A stretch of DNA of 64,000 nucleotides from Vombatus ursinus (GCF_900497805.2 NW_020954550.1:31721184-31785183); one strand, 5' to 3'; numbered from the stretch's first letter, positions 20,849 through 31,179 are shown. Notes: generated by a model not told the origin, from the letters alone. Numbers and translations are program-made.

Positions 20849-21054
20849 AAAGGAAAAAGGAATATACTTGGGGGGAGAAGGGAGTGGAAAAATGGGGGGA
20901 ACTATGATGTAATTGGAAAACATAAATTGAAGAATATTTAAACAAAGAAGAGACTGGCAAGGGGAGTGGACAACCCCTGAACCTCATTTTCATTTGACCT
21001 GACCAAAGGAAGGAAGAACACACAAACACAGTGGAGTTTAGAAATGTATTTCAT

Positions 21055-21210
21055 GGGGTGGCTAGGTGGCACAGTGGATAAAGCACCAGCCCTGGAGTCA
21101 GGAGGACCTGAGTTCAAATTTGACCTCAGACACTTGACACTTACTAGCTGTGTGACCCTGGGCAAGTCACTTAACCCAAATTGCCACACCTAAAAAAAAG
21201 GAAAAAAAAA
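21055..21210 (+). mobile_element. marsupial CORE-SINE
   Basis: Head 'ggggtggctaggtggcacag', B-box-like 'gagttcaaatt', CORE 'gtgtgaccctgggcaagtca' and an A-rich tail. The outer TSD aaatgtatttcat / aaatgtgtttcat (21042-21054 and 21374-21386) brackets this SINE together with the next one. Confidence 0.95.
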
Positions 21211-21224
21211 ATAAAAATATTTTA

Positions 21225-21373
21225 GGGGCAGCTAGATGGCACAGTGGATAGAGCTCTGGCCTTGGAATCAGGAGGACCTGAGTTCAAATCCAGCCTCAGA
21301 CGCTTGACTCTCACTATCTGTGTGACCCTGGGCAAGTCACTTAACCTCAATTGCCTCACCAAAAAGGAAAAAA
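21225..21373 (+). mobile_element. marsupial CORE-SINE, second of a tandem pair
   Basis: Head 'ggggcagctagatggcacag', B-box-like 'gagttcaaatc', and a 'ttaacctcaattgcctcacc' end. It probably inserted into the A-rich tail of the preceding SINE. Confidence 0.95.
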
Positions 21374-21880
21374 AAATGTGTTTCATTCAACAAGGACCCA
21401 AGAGAGAAAAGTAAGAGGGAGAATAAGTGTGAAGGCAGGTTAAAAGAGAAATTAGTAATAAACAAAACTAACTACACAAAGGGGATTGCAAAATGGATTT
21501 AAAAGGAAAGCAAAAAAGAATAAGAGCTTATTATTGGGCTCTAGGCAAGGGAAAAAGAAAAGGAAGCAGAAGCAGACTGCATTGAAACTACAGCATTAGT
21601 GTTCCTCATGCGCCATCCTCTTTTTCTTTATAAAGCAGGGCCATGAAACAAAGAAAAGGAAACATATAAGAGAACAGGATGAAAAGAAGCAAACCATCGA
21701 TTATCATAACTTTGAATGTGTGTAGGATAAACAAGAAACCCCACAAACAAGAAAAAGAGAACAGAATGGATTAGGAAATGGAATCCAACAATGTATTGTT
21801 TGAGAAACACAAAATATAAAAAACTATTCTGTCATGTCCAAACAGGTTTAAAGACTTGACAAAAATGGTTTGGTCATTCT

Positions 21881-22437
21881 AGGAAACAAATTGGTCTGAA
21901 CTGGGTATAATACTATAGGGATATAATTTATAATACTATAGGGCTCATAAATAATTCATAGCTGAGTTTTCATAAAATAGGGATAAGGAAAGATAATAAA
22001 ATGATTTAGTAATTAGGTTGTTAAGGTATTTGATTAGAAAATCATTTCAGAGATTATGCATACTTCATGTCATCAGGGAAAAGATAATTTTTTTTCTCAT
22101 CATTTTAGGTTTTAACTATGAAAGAAAAAAAGAATAAAAAGAAACTATGGATAGGAATGTTCTCTTTGAAAAGAAATTTCAAAGCCTGTAGGTCCCTGCA
22201 TTTAGAAGAATAGAGGATATGCAATGTCCTGGCTAGAGTATTAAGAGTAAGCAGATCATGAAAGTCTTCTAACCCTCTCCCTGCAAAGAAAAAATTCATA
22301 TTAAGCCAAACCTCTCCCCTTCAATCCAGCTAAAGGCTAAAAGACTGTCAAAGGGAGTCCTTAAGATTTTTAGCTGTATGAAAGGAATGCAGAGAGTTAA
22401 GCTGCTGTGTTCCAAAGGTGTCAATACGTATTTAAGT
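21881..22437. other. unassigned DNA
   Basis: AT-rich DNA directly after the L1 endonuclease remnant. I could not follow the L1 further. Confidence 0.45.
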
Positions 22438-22545
22438 AATAGGATCACAGACCTACAGCTGGAAAAGACCTTAAAAGTTATTTGCTCCAACCTCCTTATT
22501 TTACAGACAAGGAAAAAGACTAACAAGTTAAGAGAATTGCCCAAG
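22438..22545 (-). repeat. MIR3-like SINE fragment, reverse
   Basis: 'ctacagctggaaaagacctt', 'ttattttacagacaaggaaa' and 'agagaattgcccaagttctg' follow the usual order. Confidence 0.75.
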
Positions 22546-22591
22546 TTCTGATGCTTCCTACAATAGATATAGTTTTGTAGAAAAGCTTGTA

Positions 22592-22852
22592 AGAGGCAGT
22601 TAGGTATAATAGATGGATAGTCGGTGCAGAGTCAGGAAGAGCTGAATTCAAATCTGTCCTCAACTACTTACTAACTGTGTGACCCTGGGAAATTCATTTA
22701 ATTCCTCTTAGCCTCAGTTTCTACAATTGTAAAATGAGAATCTTAATAGGACCTGCCTCACAGGGTTGTTATGAGGATTAACTGAGATAATATTTGTAAA
22801 GTGCATAGCAGAGTGTGTGACACATTGTAAGTGCTTAATAAATGCTTATTGT
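22592..22852 (+). mobile_element. full-length MIR-type CORE-SINE
   Basis: All parts are present: tRNA-like head 'aggcagttaggtataataga', 'gagtcaggaagagctgaatt', CORE 'tgtgtgaccctgggaaattc', 'ctcagtttctacaattgtaa', 'cacagggttgttatgaggat' and the tail 'gtgcttaataaatgctt'. Confidence 0.92.
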
Positions 22853-23030
22853 CTTCTCTTCCCATGGTCACATAGCAACTTGCAAGAGTGTGATGGAGCC
22901 AGCTCCAATTGTTGTATTATTAAAATTTCAGTGTGAGCATTTTCCTTTTAAAATTCACAAGTGCTACCAATCTTTGCTTCCTTTATCGTTTTGTTGCTTG
23001 TCTAACCTTAAGAAAGTGATGGAAAAATAT

Positions 23031-23062
23031 GAATAATGCAAATTAAATTTAAAAGTGTATTG
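23031..23062 (+). repeat. unclassified interspersed repeat, copy B (3' end only)
   Basis: 'aataatgcaaattaaattta' matches the 3' end of the repeats at 6790-6935 and 50925-51040. Confidence 0.45.
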
Positions 23063-23541
23063 AGTATACATTTCCTTTTTTAAAAGGACTTTATTTTTAA
23101 AAATTTTTTATTTTTAATTTATGGAATAAAACACGCATTTCCATGATTGCACATGAAACTGCAAATCTTTTATGCACAGCTTGCTATTCTTTTCAAATAT
23201 ACAATAAAATTATTATGTAGATGTCTTTTTTTCCTTTTTTTTCTTTCCTTCTCTCTCCCCTCCCCACCCTAGAGATGGCTACCATTAGATACAAATAGGC
23301 ATATATATGTGCATATATATACATATGTAAAATTGTTCTATACCTAATTCTATTTATCAGTTCTTTCTCTGGATGCAGGTAGCATATGTCTTTAATAGTT
23401 AATTTGGGTATTTATAATAGACAAAATAATTTATTTGCTCAAAGTCGTTCTTAAAACAATATTGCTGTTACTGTATACAATGTTTTCTTGGTTCTGTTCA
23501 TTTTGCTCTTCATTATTTTGTTCAAGTCTTTTTATGTTTTT

Positions 23542-23694
23542 TGTTTTTGTTTTTGTTTTTTGGCTAGGCAATGGGGTTAAGTGACTTGCCCAGGGTCACA
23601 GCTAGTAAGTGTTATGTGTTTGAGGTCAGATTTGGACTCAGGTCCAACTGAATCCAGGGTTGGTTCTCTATCCACTGCTCCACCTAGCTGCCCC
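23542..23694 (-). mobile_element. marsupial CORE-SINE inserted in L1, reverse
   Basis: T/G-rich tail, then 'ggcaatggggttaagtgact' through to 'cacctagctgcccc'. The short TSD tatgttttt is at 23533-23541 and 23695-23703. Confidence 0.93.
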
Positions 23695-24558
23695 TATGTT
23701 TTTCTAAAATCATTGAGCTCATCATTTCTTTTTTTTAAATTAATAAATTTATTTATTTTTAGTTTTCGACATTTACTTCCACAAGATTTTGAGTTCCAAA
23801 TTTTCACCCCATCTTGCCCCTCCCTCCACCCCAAGATGGCATGCATTCTGAATACCCTTTCCCCTAGTCTGCCTTCCCTTCTATCTCTCCCCCTACTTCT
23901 CTTATCCCCTTCCCCTTCTATTTTCCTGTAGGGCAGGATAGATTTCTGTACCCCATTTCCTGTATTATTTCCCAGTTGCATGTGAAAACTTTTTTTAAAC
24001 ATGTGTTTTTAAAACTTTGGGTTCCAAATTTTCTCCCTTCCTCCCTCCCCACCCACCCTCATTGAAAAGGCAGTGCAACTCAATATAGGTTATACATGTG
24101 CAGTTATGCAAAATACTTCCATAGTACACATTCTGTGAAGAACTAACTCTATTTCCCTTAATCCTATCCCACCCCCCCATTTATGCTATTCTTTCTTTTG
24201 ACCCTGTCCCTCCTCAGAAGTATTTGCTTCTGATTACCCCCTTTCCCAATCTGCCCTCTTCTCTATCATCCCCCTACTCTCTTGTCCCCTTCCCCCCCTA
24301 TTTTCCTGTAGGGTAAGACAGATTTCCATACTCAATTGAGTGTGTATGTTATTCCCTCCTTAAGTCAAATCCTATGAGAATAAGATTCACTCATTCCTTC
24401 TCACCTTCCCCGTTTTCTCTCCACTGTAAGAGCCTTTTCTTTTCTGTTTTTTTGTGTGAGATAATTTACCCCATTCTACCTCTTCCTTTCTCCTTCTCCT
24501 AGCATAATCCTCTCTCATCCCTCCAGATATTCTCCAGATATGAGCCCTTCATCTTACT

Positions 24559-24870
24559 TCAACAGAATACTTCAACAGAAGTATTTTCTTCAGTAATCTT
24601 TTGGACTTCCTTTTCCATTTGGCCAATTCGGCTTTTTAGGGCATTCTTCTCCTCATTGGCTTTTTGGACCTCTTTTGCCATTTGGGTTAGGCTATTTTTT
24701 AAGGTGTTACTTTCTTCAGTATTTTTTTGGATCTCCTTTAGCAAGCTAGTGACTTGTTTTTCATGATTTTCTTGCATCACTCTCATTTCTCTTCCCAGTT
24801 TTTCCTCTACTTCTCTTACTTGCTTCTCAAAATCCCTTTTGAGCTCTTCCAAGGCCTGAGACTGATTCAT
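24559..24870 (-). pseudogene. L1 ORF1p coiled-coil fragment
   Basis: 103 open codons of ORF1p; related residues extend upstream to about 24994. It is a long Glu/Lys-rich coiled coil with leucines at heptad spacing: 'LEELKRDFEKQVREVEEKLG', then units with the pattern VQKxxEExNxLK..QMxKE every 21 residues (residues 47-67, 68-88, 89-). L1 ORF1p trimerises through such a coil. The RRM and C-terminal RNA-binding domains are missing, and the frame ends in inter-ORF DNA. Confidence 0.9.
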
Positions 24871-24994
24871 ATTTTTCTTGGAGGCTTTGGATGTAAGAGC
24901 TTTGACTTTGTTGTCTTCTTCTGATTGTATGTTTTGATCTTCTTTGTCACCGAAGTAAGATTATATAGTCTGACTGTTTTTGTGCTGCTTACTC

Positions 24995-25753
24995 ATGATC
25001 CCAGCCAATTGCTTGAGTTTTAAACTCTTTGTTAAGGTAAGAGTCTGCTTCCAATGTGGAGAATGTACTGTGCCAAGCTTCAGGGGTTTGTACAGCTGTT
25101 TTCAGAGCTACTTCTAGGGACCTGTAAATTTTCAGTTCTTCCAAGGTGGTATGATAAGGGGCAAGGTGTTTCCTCCGTACCGCCACAAGAAGCTCCACCA
25201 CGCCAGCACTCTTCCTTGCCCCAGGACTGTCCCTCAGAACTGTGACCCAGATCCAAGCACAAACAAAACAAGAGATTTCTGCTTCAGCACTGGCAAAGAG
25301 ATCCCTGCAATCCCCCTCTGATCAGCCACTCGAATTCCTCCTCAGTCTGTGGGCTGGAAGCTCAGAAGGCAGCCGCCACCCCAGAGACCATGCTTGGGAC
25401 TTGTGGCTGAGACCTAGCTCTTCTCTCACCACAGTCACAGACTTTTCCCAGTGACCTTCCAAGTTGTCTTTGGCGTTCGTAGATTGAGAAGTCTGGAAAC
25501 CACCACAGCTGCCCACGATTCAGCCTTCTGAGGCCTGCTCTAGGCTTGCTGCGGCCTTCGCGCCCACGTCCAACTGTGCTCCTTTCCCTGCCAGGCGCGA
25601 TATACCTTTCCAATTAACCATCCAGGTTGTCTTGGACTGGAAATTTGTTTCGCTCTCTGCTGCGTTAGAATTTGTTTAGAGCCATTTTTTTAACACGGGG
25701 GAGAGCTCAAGCAAGTCACTGCTTTCACTCTGCCATCTTGGCTCTGCCCCTCA
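24995..25753 (-). promoter_or_regulatory. L1 5' UTR (internal promoter region)
   Basis: About 760 bp between the element start and the ORF1 start. It retains several CpGs (25547-25605: 'ttcgcgcc', 'aggcgcgat'). In L1 elements the 5' UTR holds the internal RNA polymerase II promoter. Activity here is inference. The other copy in the window (48004-48877) has lost most of these CpGs. Confidence 0.6.
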
Positions 25754-26325
25754 AGCTCATCATTTCTTACATCACAGCAGTATTCCATCACAATCATATA
25801 CCACAACTTGTTTAATCATTCCCCAATTGATGGGCATCTTTGAAATTTCTATTTCTTTGCCACCACAAAGAGAATTGTTATAAACATTTTAGAACATATG
25901 AGTTCTTTTCATTTTTTTCTAATCATCTTTAGAAATAGATCAAGTAGTGGTATTTCTGGGTCAAATAGGGTCAAACAAATAGTTCAAACATATAGGTAGT
26001 TTAATAACTCTTTGGGCATAATTCCAGATTGCTCTCCATAATTCCACCAACAATGAATTAGTGTCCCAATTTTTCCAAATTCTCTCCAACATTTGTCACT
26101 TTCCCCTTTTATCATTTTAGTCCGATAGGTGTAAAATGATATCCCATTTATCAATTTACTGACTTTATCGATTTGGGTATGACTTGTATTCTTATAGATT
26201 TGATGAAGTTCTTTATATATTTTAGATGTGAGACCTTTATCTGATAAACTGTCTATACATTCCCCAACCCCCAATTTTCTGCTTTCCTTCTGATCTTGGT
26301 TACATTTGTTTTATTTGTACATTAG

Positions 26326-26396
26326 GAAGGATGTGAACCAAGATCCTCTGACTTTAGAGTCAGTGCTCTTTTCACTATGTTATACTGGTATTAACA
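26326..26396 (-). repeat. MIR3-like scrap, reverse
   Basis: 'atgtgaaccaagatcctctg' and 'gtcagtgctcttttcactat' are the distal part of a reverse MIR-type SINE. Confidence 0.6.
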
Positions 26397-26542
26397 TTTT
26401 TTAAAATTCAGTTCAATTTATTTTATTTTCAGTTCCATATTCTCTCTCCCCCTTACACATTGATAAGGCAAGAAAAACCAAAGCCCAATACAAATATGTA
26501 TAGTCATGCAAAATCAATGACCATATTAGCCATGTGTACAAA

Positions 26543-26640
26543 AAAGAAAGGAAGGAAAGAAGGAAAAAAGGAAGGAAGTAAAGAAGGAAGAAAGGAGAGA
26601 AGTGGAAAGAAAGGAGACAAAAGGAAAAGAAAGGAAGATA
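26543..26640. repeat. (GGAA)n purine tract
   Basis: ggaaggaaag-type repeats within the L1 3' UTR. The 141-codon plus-strand frame through it is artificial. Confidence 0.92.
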
Positions 26641-27364
26641 CAGACCTAGTAGGGGTATCAGTGGGTCAAAGGGTATGGATAGTTAGAAAGCTTTTGGGGC
26701 ATAGTTGTAAGTTACTTTTCAGATTTGTTGAACTGATTCATAGCTCCACCAACAGAATATTAAAGAATCTGTTTTGCCACAGCCCTTCCAGCATCTATCA
26801 TTTCCCTTTCTTGCAACTTAACCAATCTAAGGTATGTGAGGTGGTAATTCAGAGAGGTTTTAATTTGCATTTCTTGAATTATTAGTGATTTAAATAATTT
26901 TTCATAGGCTATTGATAGATTTAATTTCTTCTAAAAGCTACCTATTCATATCCTTTGATTATTTATCATTTGGGGAATGGCTCTTATTCTTATAAATTTA
27001 AATGACTTCCTTATATATCTTAGTAACCAGACCTGTATCAGAAGAACTTGGCAAAGATTTTCTCCAACTTCCTGTTTTTCTTCTAATTTTAGCTATATTA
27101 GTTTTGCTTGTGCAGAAAAGTTTTAGTTTTTGCGCAAACAAAGCCAATGCAACCAAGTTTAGAAGAAAAGTAGAAAATTGGGAAAGAATTTTTACAACCA
27201 GTCTCTCTAATAAGGGCCTCATCTCCAGAATTAAGTCAAATTTATAAGAATACAACTCATTCCCCAATTGATAAATGGTCAAAGGATATGAACAGGCAGT
27301 TCTCAGATGAAAAAATTAAAGCCATCCATAGTCATATGAAAAAATCTAAAAATCTAAATCACAA

Positions 27365-27583
27365 TTGATTAGAGAAATGCAAATCAAAACAACTCTGAGA
27401 TACTACATCACACCTGTCAGATTAGCCAACATGACAAAACAGGAAAATGATAAATGTTGGAGAAGATGTGGGGAAATTGGAACACTAATGCATTGTTGGT
27501 GGAATTGTGAAATGATCCAACCATTTTGGAAAGCAATTTGGAACTATGCCCAAAGGACTATAAAAATGTGCAATACCCTTTGA
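27365..27583 (+). pseudogene. L1 ORF2 Cys-rich C-terminal remnant
   Basis: 72 open codons: 'MQIKTTLRYYITPVRLANM' followed by the complete Cys/His motif CWRRCGEIGTLMHCWWNC (C-x3-C-x7-H-x4-C) and 'MIQPFWKAIWNYAQRTIKM'. The C-terminal Cys-rich domain of L1 ORF2p is thought to bind RNA. The motif is intact here, but the frame stops soon after. Confidence 0.94.
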
Positions 27584-27629
27584 CCCAGCAATAGCACTTC
27601 TAGGGCTATATCCCAAAGAGATCACACAA

Positions 27630-27899
27630 ATGGGAAAAAGACCCACGTGTACAAAAATATTTATAGCAGCTCTTTTTGTGGTGGCAAAGAATTGGAAATT
27701 GAGAGGATGCCCATCAATTGGGGAATGGCTGAACAAGTTGTGGTATATGAATGTAATGGAATACTATTGTGCTATAAGAAATGATGAACAGGCAGACTTC
27801 AGAAAAACCTGGAAAGACTTGTATGGTCTGATGCTGAGTGAAGTCAGCAGAAACAGGAGAATGTTGTACACAGTAACAGCCACGTTGTGTGATGACTAA
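27630..27899 (+). pseudogene. L1 ORF2 extreme C-terminus remnant
   Basis: 89 open codons: 'KIFIAALFVVAKNWKLRGCP', 'LNKLWYMNVMEYYCAIRNDE' and 'FRKTWKDLYGLMLSEVSRNR'. It is separated from the Cys-rich piece by one frame break. Its stop at 27897-27899 may be near the native ORF2 end. Confidence 0.93.
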
Positions 27900-28966
27900 T
27901 ATTGATAGACTTAACCCTTTTCAGCAACACAAGGATCTGAGACATCTCCAAAGGCCTCATGATGGAAAATGTTATCCACATCCAAAGAAAGAACTATGGA
28001 GTTGGAATGCAGATCAAAGCATACTATTTGCTATTTTTTTCTTCCGTTGTGTTTTGTTTCCTCTTTCTGGTGGTTCCTCCTATTGGTTCTAATTCTTACA
28101 ACATCACTAATGTGGAAATATGTTTAATAGGTATGCATATGTATAGCCTATATCAGATTGCATGCCATCTTGGGGAGGGAGGTGAGGAGGGAGGGAGAAA
28201 AATTTAAAACTCAAAAGCTTATGGAAGTTATGGTTGATAAATCAAAACAAATTAATTAAAAAAAGAAAAATTTTAATTTTATGTGATTAAAATTGTCTAT
28301 TTTACCTCTGTAAACCTCTCTGTATTTTGTTTGGTTGTGGACTTTTCCCTAATCCATAGATATGACAGTTAACTTCTTCCATGTTTCTCTAAATTGCTTT
28401 CAATGCCACCCTTTATGTCTAAAAGTACCCATTTTGAGCTTATCTTGGTATATCCAGTGCTGAATATTGGTCTGTGCCCCATTTTCATGAGACTACTTTC
28501 CAGTTTTTCCAGTATTTTTTGTCTAATAAGGAGTTCTTGCACCAATTCCTGGGACCTTGTTGTTTATTAAACTCTAGGTTATTGTGATCATTTGCTCCTA
28601 TATATTGTGTGCTGATCTAGTCCACCTATCAAACTATTTCTTACAACTTTTAAAAAGCATTGCTTTGTAGTATAGTTTGAGATCAAGTGCTGCTTATCAT
28701 TTTTTCATTGATTTTTATATTCTTGATGAAATTTACCATTTTTCTAGTTCTATTAAATAGTCCTTTGGTAGTTTGATTTGTTTGGCACTGAACAAATAAA
28801 TAAGCTTTGGTAGTTTGGTTTGGTACTGTATTGTTATTTTTATTTTCATTTTATTGTCTTGGCATACCCCTGAGCAATTAATATTTTTTCAATCATTTAG
28901 ATCTGCCTTGTTAATTGTATTCACATGATTCTTGTGTGTGTCTTGGCAGGAAGACTCACTAGTATT

Positions 28967-29317
28967 TTATATTGTCTGTAGTTGTTTCAAATGGAATTTC
29001 TCTATCTCTTCCTGCTGGATTTTGTCGATAATATACAGAAATTCTAATAATTCATGTGGGTTTATTTTATAGCATACAACTTTGTTGAAGTTGTTATCTG
29101 TTTCAACTAGTTTTTTGGTTGACTTTCTAGGGTTCTTTAAGTAAACCCTCATATCATCTGCAAAAAAGTGATAGTTTTGTTTCCTCTTTGGCTTTGCTTC
29201 CTCCTTCCTTCCTTCCCTCCTTTCTCCCTTCCTTCCTTCCTTTTTTGTCATTGCTATAACTAGCATTTGAAGTACAATATTGAATAGTAATGGTGATAAT
29301 AGACATCCATGTTTCAT
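28967..29317 (-). pseudogene. L1 reverse transcriptase core remnant with FADD motif
   Basis: 116 open codons. 'GCLLSPLLFNIVLQML' is followed by the RT catalytic motif FADDM (residues 52-56) and 'VYLKNPRKSTKKLVE'. These correspond to L1 'GCPLSPLLFNIVLEVL..LFADDMIVYLENP'. Between them lies a (GGAA)n-derived Lys/Arg/Glu/Gly insertion of about 16 residues, unlike the usual spacing text. The catalytic Asp pair is retained, but the rest of ORF2 is broken. Confidence 0.92.
29200..29245. repeat. (TTCC)n tract
   Basis: cttccttccttccctcc repeats within the L1 RT segment, in frame with the surviving open stretch. Confidence 0.9.
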
Positions 29318-30840
29318 TCCTCATCTTACTGGAAAGACTTGTAGCTGGTCCCCATTACAGATAATGCAGCATTTTGGTTTCAAATAAATATTACTTATCA
29401 TTTTAAGGAAAGCTCCACTTATTTCTATGCTTTCTAATATTTTTTTAAAATAACGATAACGGGAGTTGTGTTTTGTCAAAAGCTTTTTCTTCATCTATTA
29501 AAATAATCATGATTTTTGCTTGTTTTGTTATTAACATGGTCAATTATGTTTATAATACTTCTAATATTAAAGTAGCCCTGCATTCCTGGTATAAGTCCTG
29601 CCTGGCCATAGTGTATAATTTTTGTGATATATTGATGAAATCTCCTCACTATTGTTTTATTTTAAAATTTTGTGTTAATATTCATTAGGGAAATTTGTCT
29701 GTAGTTTTCTTTCTCTGTTTTGACTCTCCCTACTTTAGATATCAAGATCATATTGTATCATGAGAGAATTTGAGAAGATTCCTTATTCACTTTTTTTTTT
29801 CAAACAGTTTATGTTGTTTTGGAATTCATTGTTTAAATGTTTGGTAGAATTCACTTACAAATTCATCTGGTCCTATTTTCCCCCCTTTGGGAGTTCATTT
29901 ATGGCTTGTTCACTTTCTTTTCTTAGAAAGGGTTATTTAAATATTTTATTTCCTGTTCTGTTAATCTGGGCTATTTATATTTTTGTAAATATTAATCCAT
30001 TTCATTTGGATTGTCAGTTTTTATTAGCATATAGTTAGGCAAAATAGCTCCTAATATTTGCTTTTATTTCTTTATTTGTTGTGATTTCAACTTTTTTTCA
30101 TTTTTGATACTGTTAACTTGTTTTTCTTCTTTTTGTTTAACAAATTAGCTGACAGCTAATGCATTTTTAAAAACTATGTAGTTTTTTTTTAATTAGTTCA
30201 CTTTTTTAACTTTCAGTTTGTTAATCTTTCCTTTGGTTTTCAGAATTTCCCTTTTGGAGTTCAATTTTAAAAAAAAAAATTGTTGACTTTCCTTTTTTTT
30301 TTTAAGCTTTATACCCAATTCATTGATCTGCTCTTTATTTTTTATTATTATAAGTGTTTGGAGATATAATTTTTTTCCTAAGCACTGTTTTTTCTGCATT
30401 CCACAAGTTTTTGCCACTTATTCTTTAGGATTTTTATTTTGTTTCCAATTAATTTTTAATCTTTGCTTCACAGATCCTTTAATAAATGCATTTTTTAACT
30501 GCTTTACGATCAATAATAATGTATTTAACATCTCAGCTTTTCTGCATTTGCTTGTAAGTATTTTTATATCCTAATACATGGTCAATTTTTGTGAAGGTGC
30601 CATGTACATCAGAGATATAGGAATGCTACTTTGTATACTTATTCAATAATTTCCAGAATTTTATTATATCTAACTTCTCTAATATTCTATTCATCTCCTT
30701 AACTTCTTTCTTGTTTATTTCATAGCTAGATTTATCTAGGGCTGAGAGGGATAAATTGAGTTCCCCCACTATTAAAGTTTTACTGTTTATTTTCTCTTGT
30801 AATTCATTTAACTTTTAATTTAAGAATTTAGATATTATGT

Positions 30841-30973
30841 GGGGCAGCTAGGTGGAGCAGTGGCTAGAGCACTAGCTCTGGAGTCAGGACAACCTGAGTT
30901 CAAATCTGACCTCAGACACTTCCTACCTGTGTGACCCTGGAGAAGTCTTTTAACCCCGATTGCCTCAAAAAAA
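30841..30973 (+). mobile_element. marsupial CORE-SINE inserted in L1
   Basis: Head 'ggggcagctaggtggagcag', B-box-like 'gagttcaaatc', then 'gtgtgaccctggagaagtct' and a short A tail. The TSD aatttagatattatg (30825-30839) / aatttagatgttatg (30974-30988) matches 14 of 15. Confidence 0.96.
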
Positions 30974-31179
30974 AATTTAGATGTTATGCCAGTTGGTACA
31001 TACACTCTTAGTATTGAAATCAATTCACTGTCTAGAGTATACTTTAGCAAAATGTAGTTTTCCTGATTTTCTTTTTCAATTAAGTCTATTTTTGCTTTTG
31101 CTTTGTTTGAGATCATTATTGCTACTCCTGTCTTTTTTTTTTTTACTTCAGCTGAAACATGATAGATTCTTCTTTAGCC

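Larger units (their letters stand above)
20020..21880 (+). mobile_element. L1 LINE, ORF1 C-terminus to endonuclease start
   Basis: Plus-strand L1. ORF1 C-terminal text ('agatattgcaagcagtcagc', 'cttacaaccaggaataatga', 'aaaactcaatataattctat') is followed by the purine-rich inter-ORF region (about 20560-21660). The start of ORF2 lies at about 21700-21870, where one frame reads 'ITTLNVCRINKKPHKQ' (family ITILTLNVNGLN). It is interrupted by a GAAA tract and by two CORE-SINEs. Frames are heavily broken. Confidence 0.8.
23731..25753 (-). mobile_element. rearranged L1 derivative (5' UTR + ORF1 N-term + inter-ORF/3' UTR modules), 15-bp TSD
   Basis: The perfect TSD agctcatcatttctt (23716-23730 and 25754-25768) brackets 2.02 kb. 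From its 5' end at 25753 it holds: an intact-looking L1 5' UTR ('gagccaagatggcagagtga'), ORF1 from about 24994 to 24559 (about 145 codons), an inter-ORF segment, a 3' UTR-like block ending near 23990, a second similar inter-ORF block (23855-23975), and a 3' UTR with an A-rich end at 23731. The ORF1 C-terminal half and essentially all of ORF2 are absent. It cannot be autonomous and would need L1 proteins in trans. Whether this is one rearranged insertion or a multicopy family cannot be told from one copy. Confidence 0.85.
23070..26325 (-). mobile_element. L1 LINE, 5'-truncated, reverse, split by two insertions
   Basis: Host L1 with its 3' UTR at 23070-23541, a short piece at 23695-23730, and the ORF2 C-terminal region at 25754-26325. 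The pieces join in register once the SINE (23542-23694) and the L1 derivative (23731-25753) are removed. The minus frame at 25984-26274 includes 'YRTKMIKGESDKCWREFGKI'. There is an internal deletion in the Cys-rich segment. Confidence 0.9.
27131..28264 (+). mobile_element. L1 LINE 3' end inserted in a reverse L1, 16-bp TSD
   Basis: A 1.13-kb 5'-truncated L1. The TSD gaaaagttttagtttt (27115-27130) / gaaaaattttaatttt (28265-28280) matches 14 of 16. It contains the ORF2 C-terminal third and the marsupial 3' UTR with the 'gattgcatgccatcttgggg' end, then an A-rich tail. It lies antisense to its host L1. Confidence 0.96.

Noticed and set aside
24990-25760. CpG-containing GC-richer segment as a host CpG-island promoter
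   Set aside because: The sequence is the L1 5' UTR, and a second copy lies at 48.0-48.9 kb.
26460-26885. 141-codon plus-strand frame with Lys/Gly-rich middle
   Set aside because: It is antisense to L1 and passes through a GGAA microsatellite.
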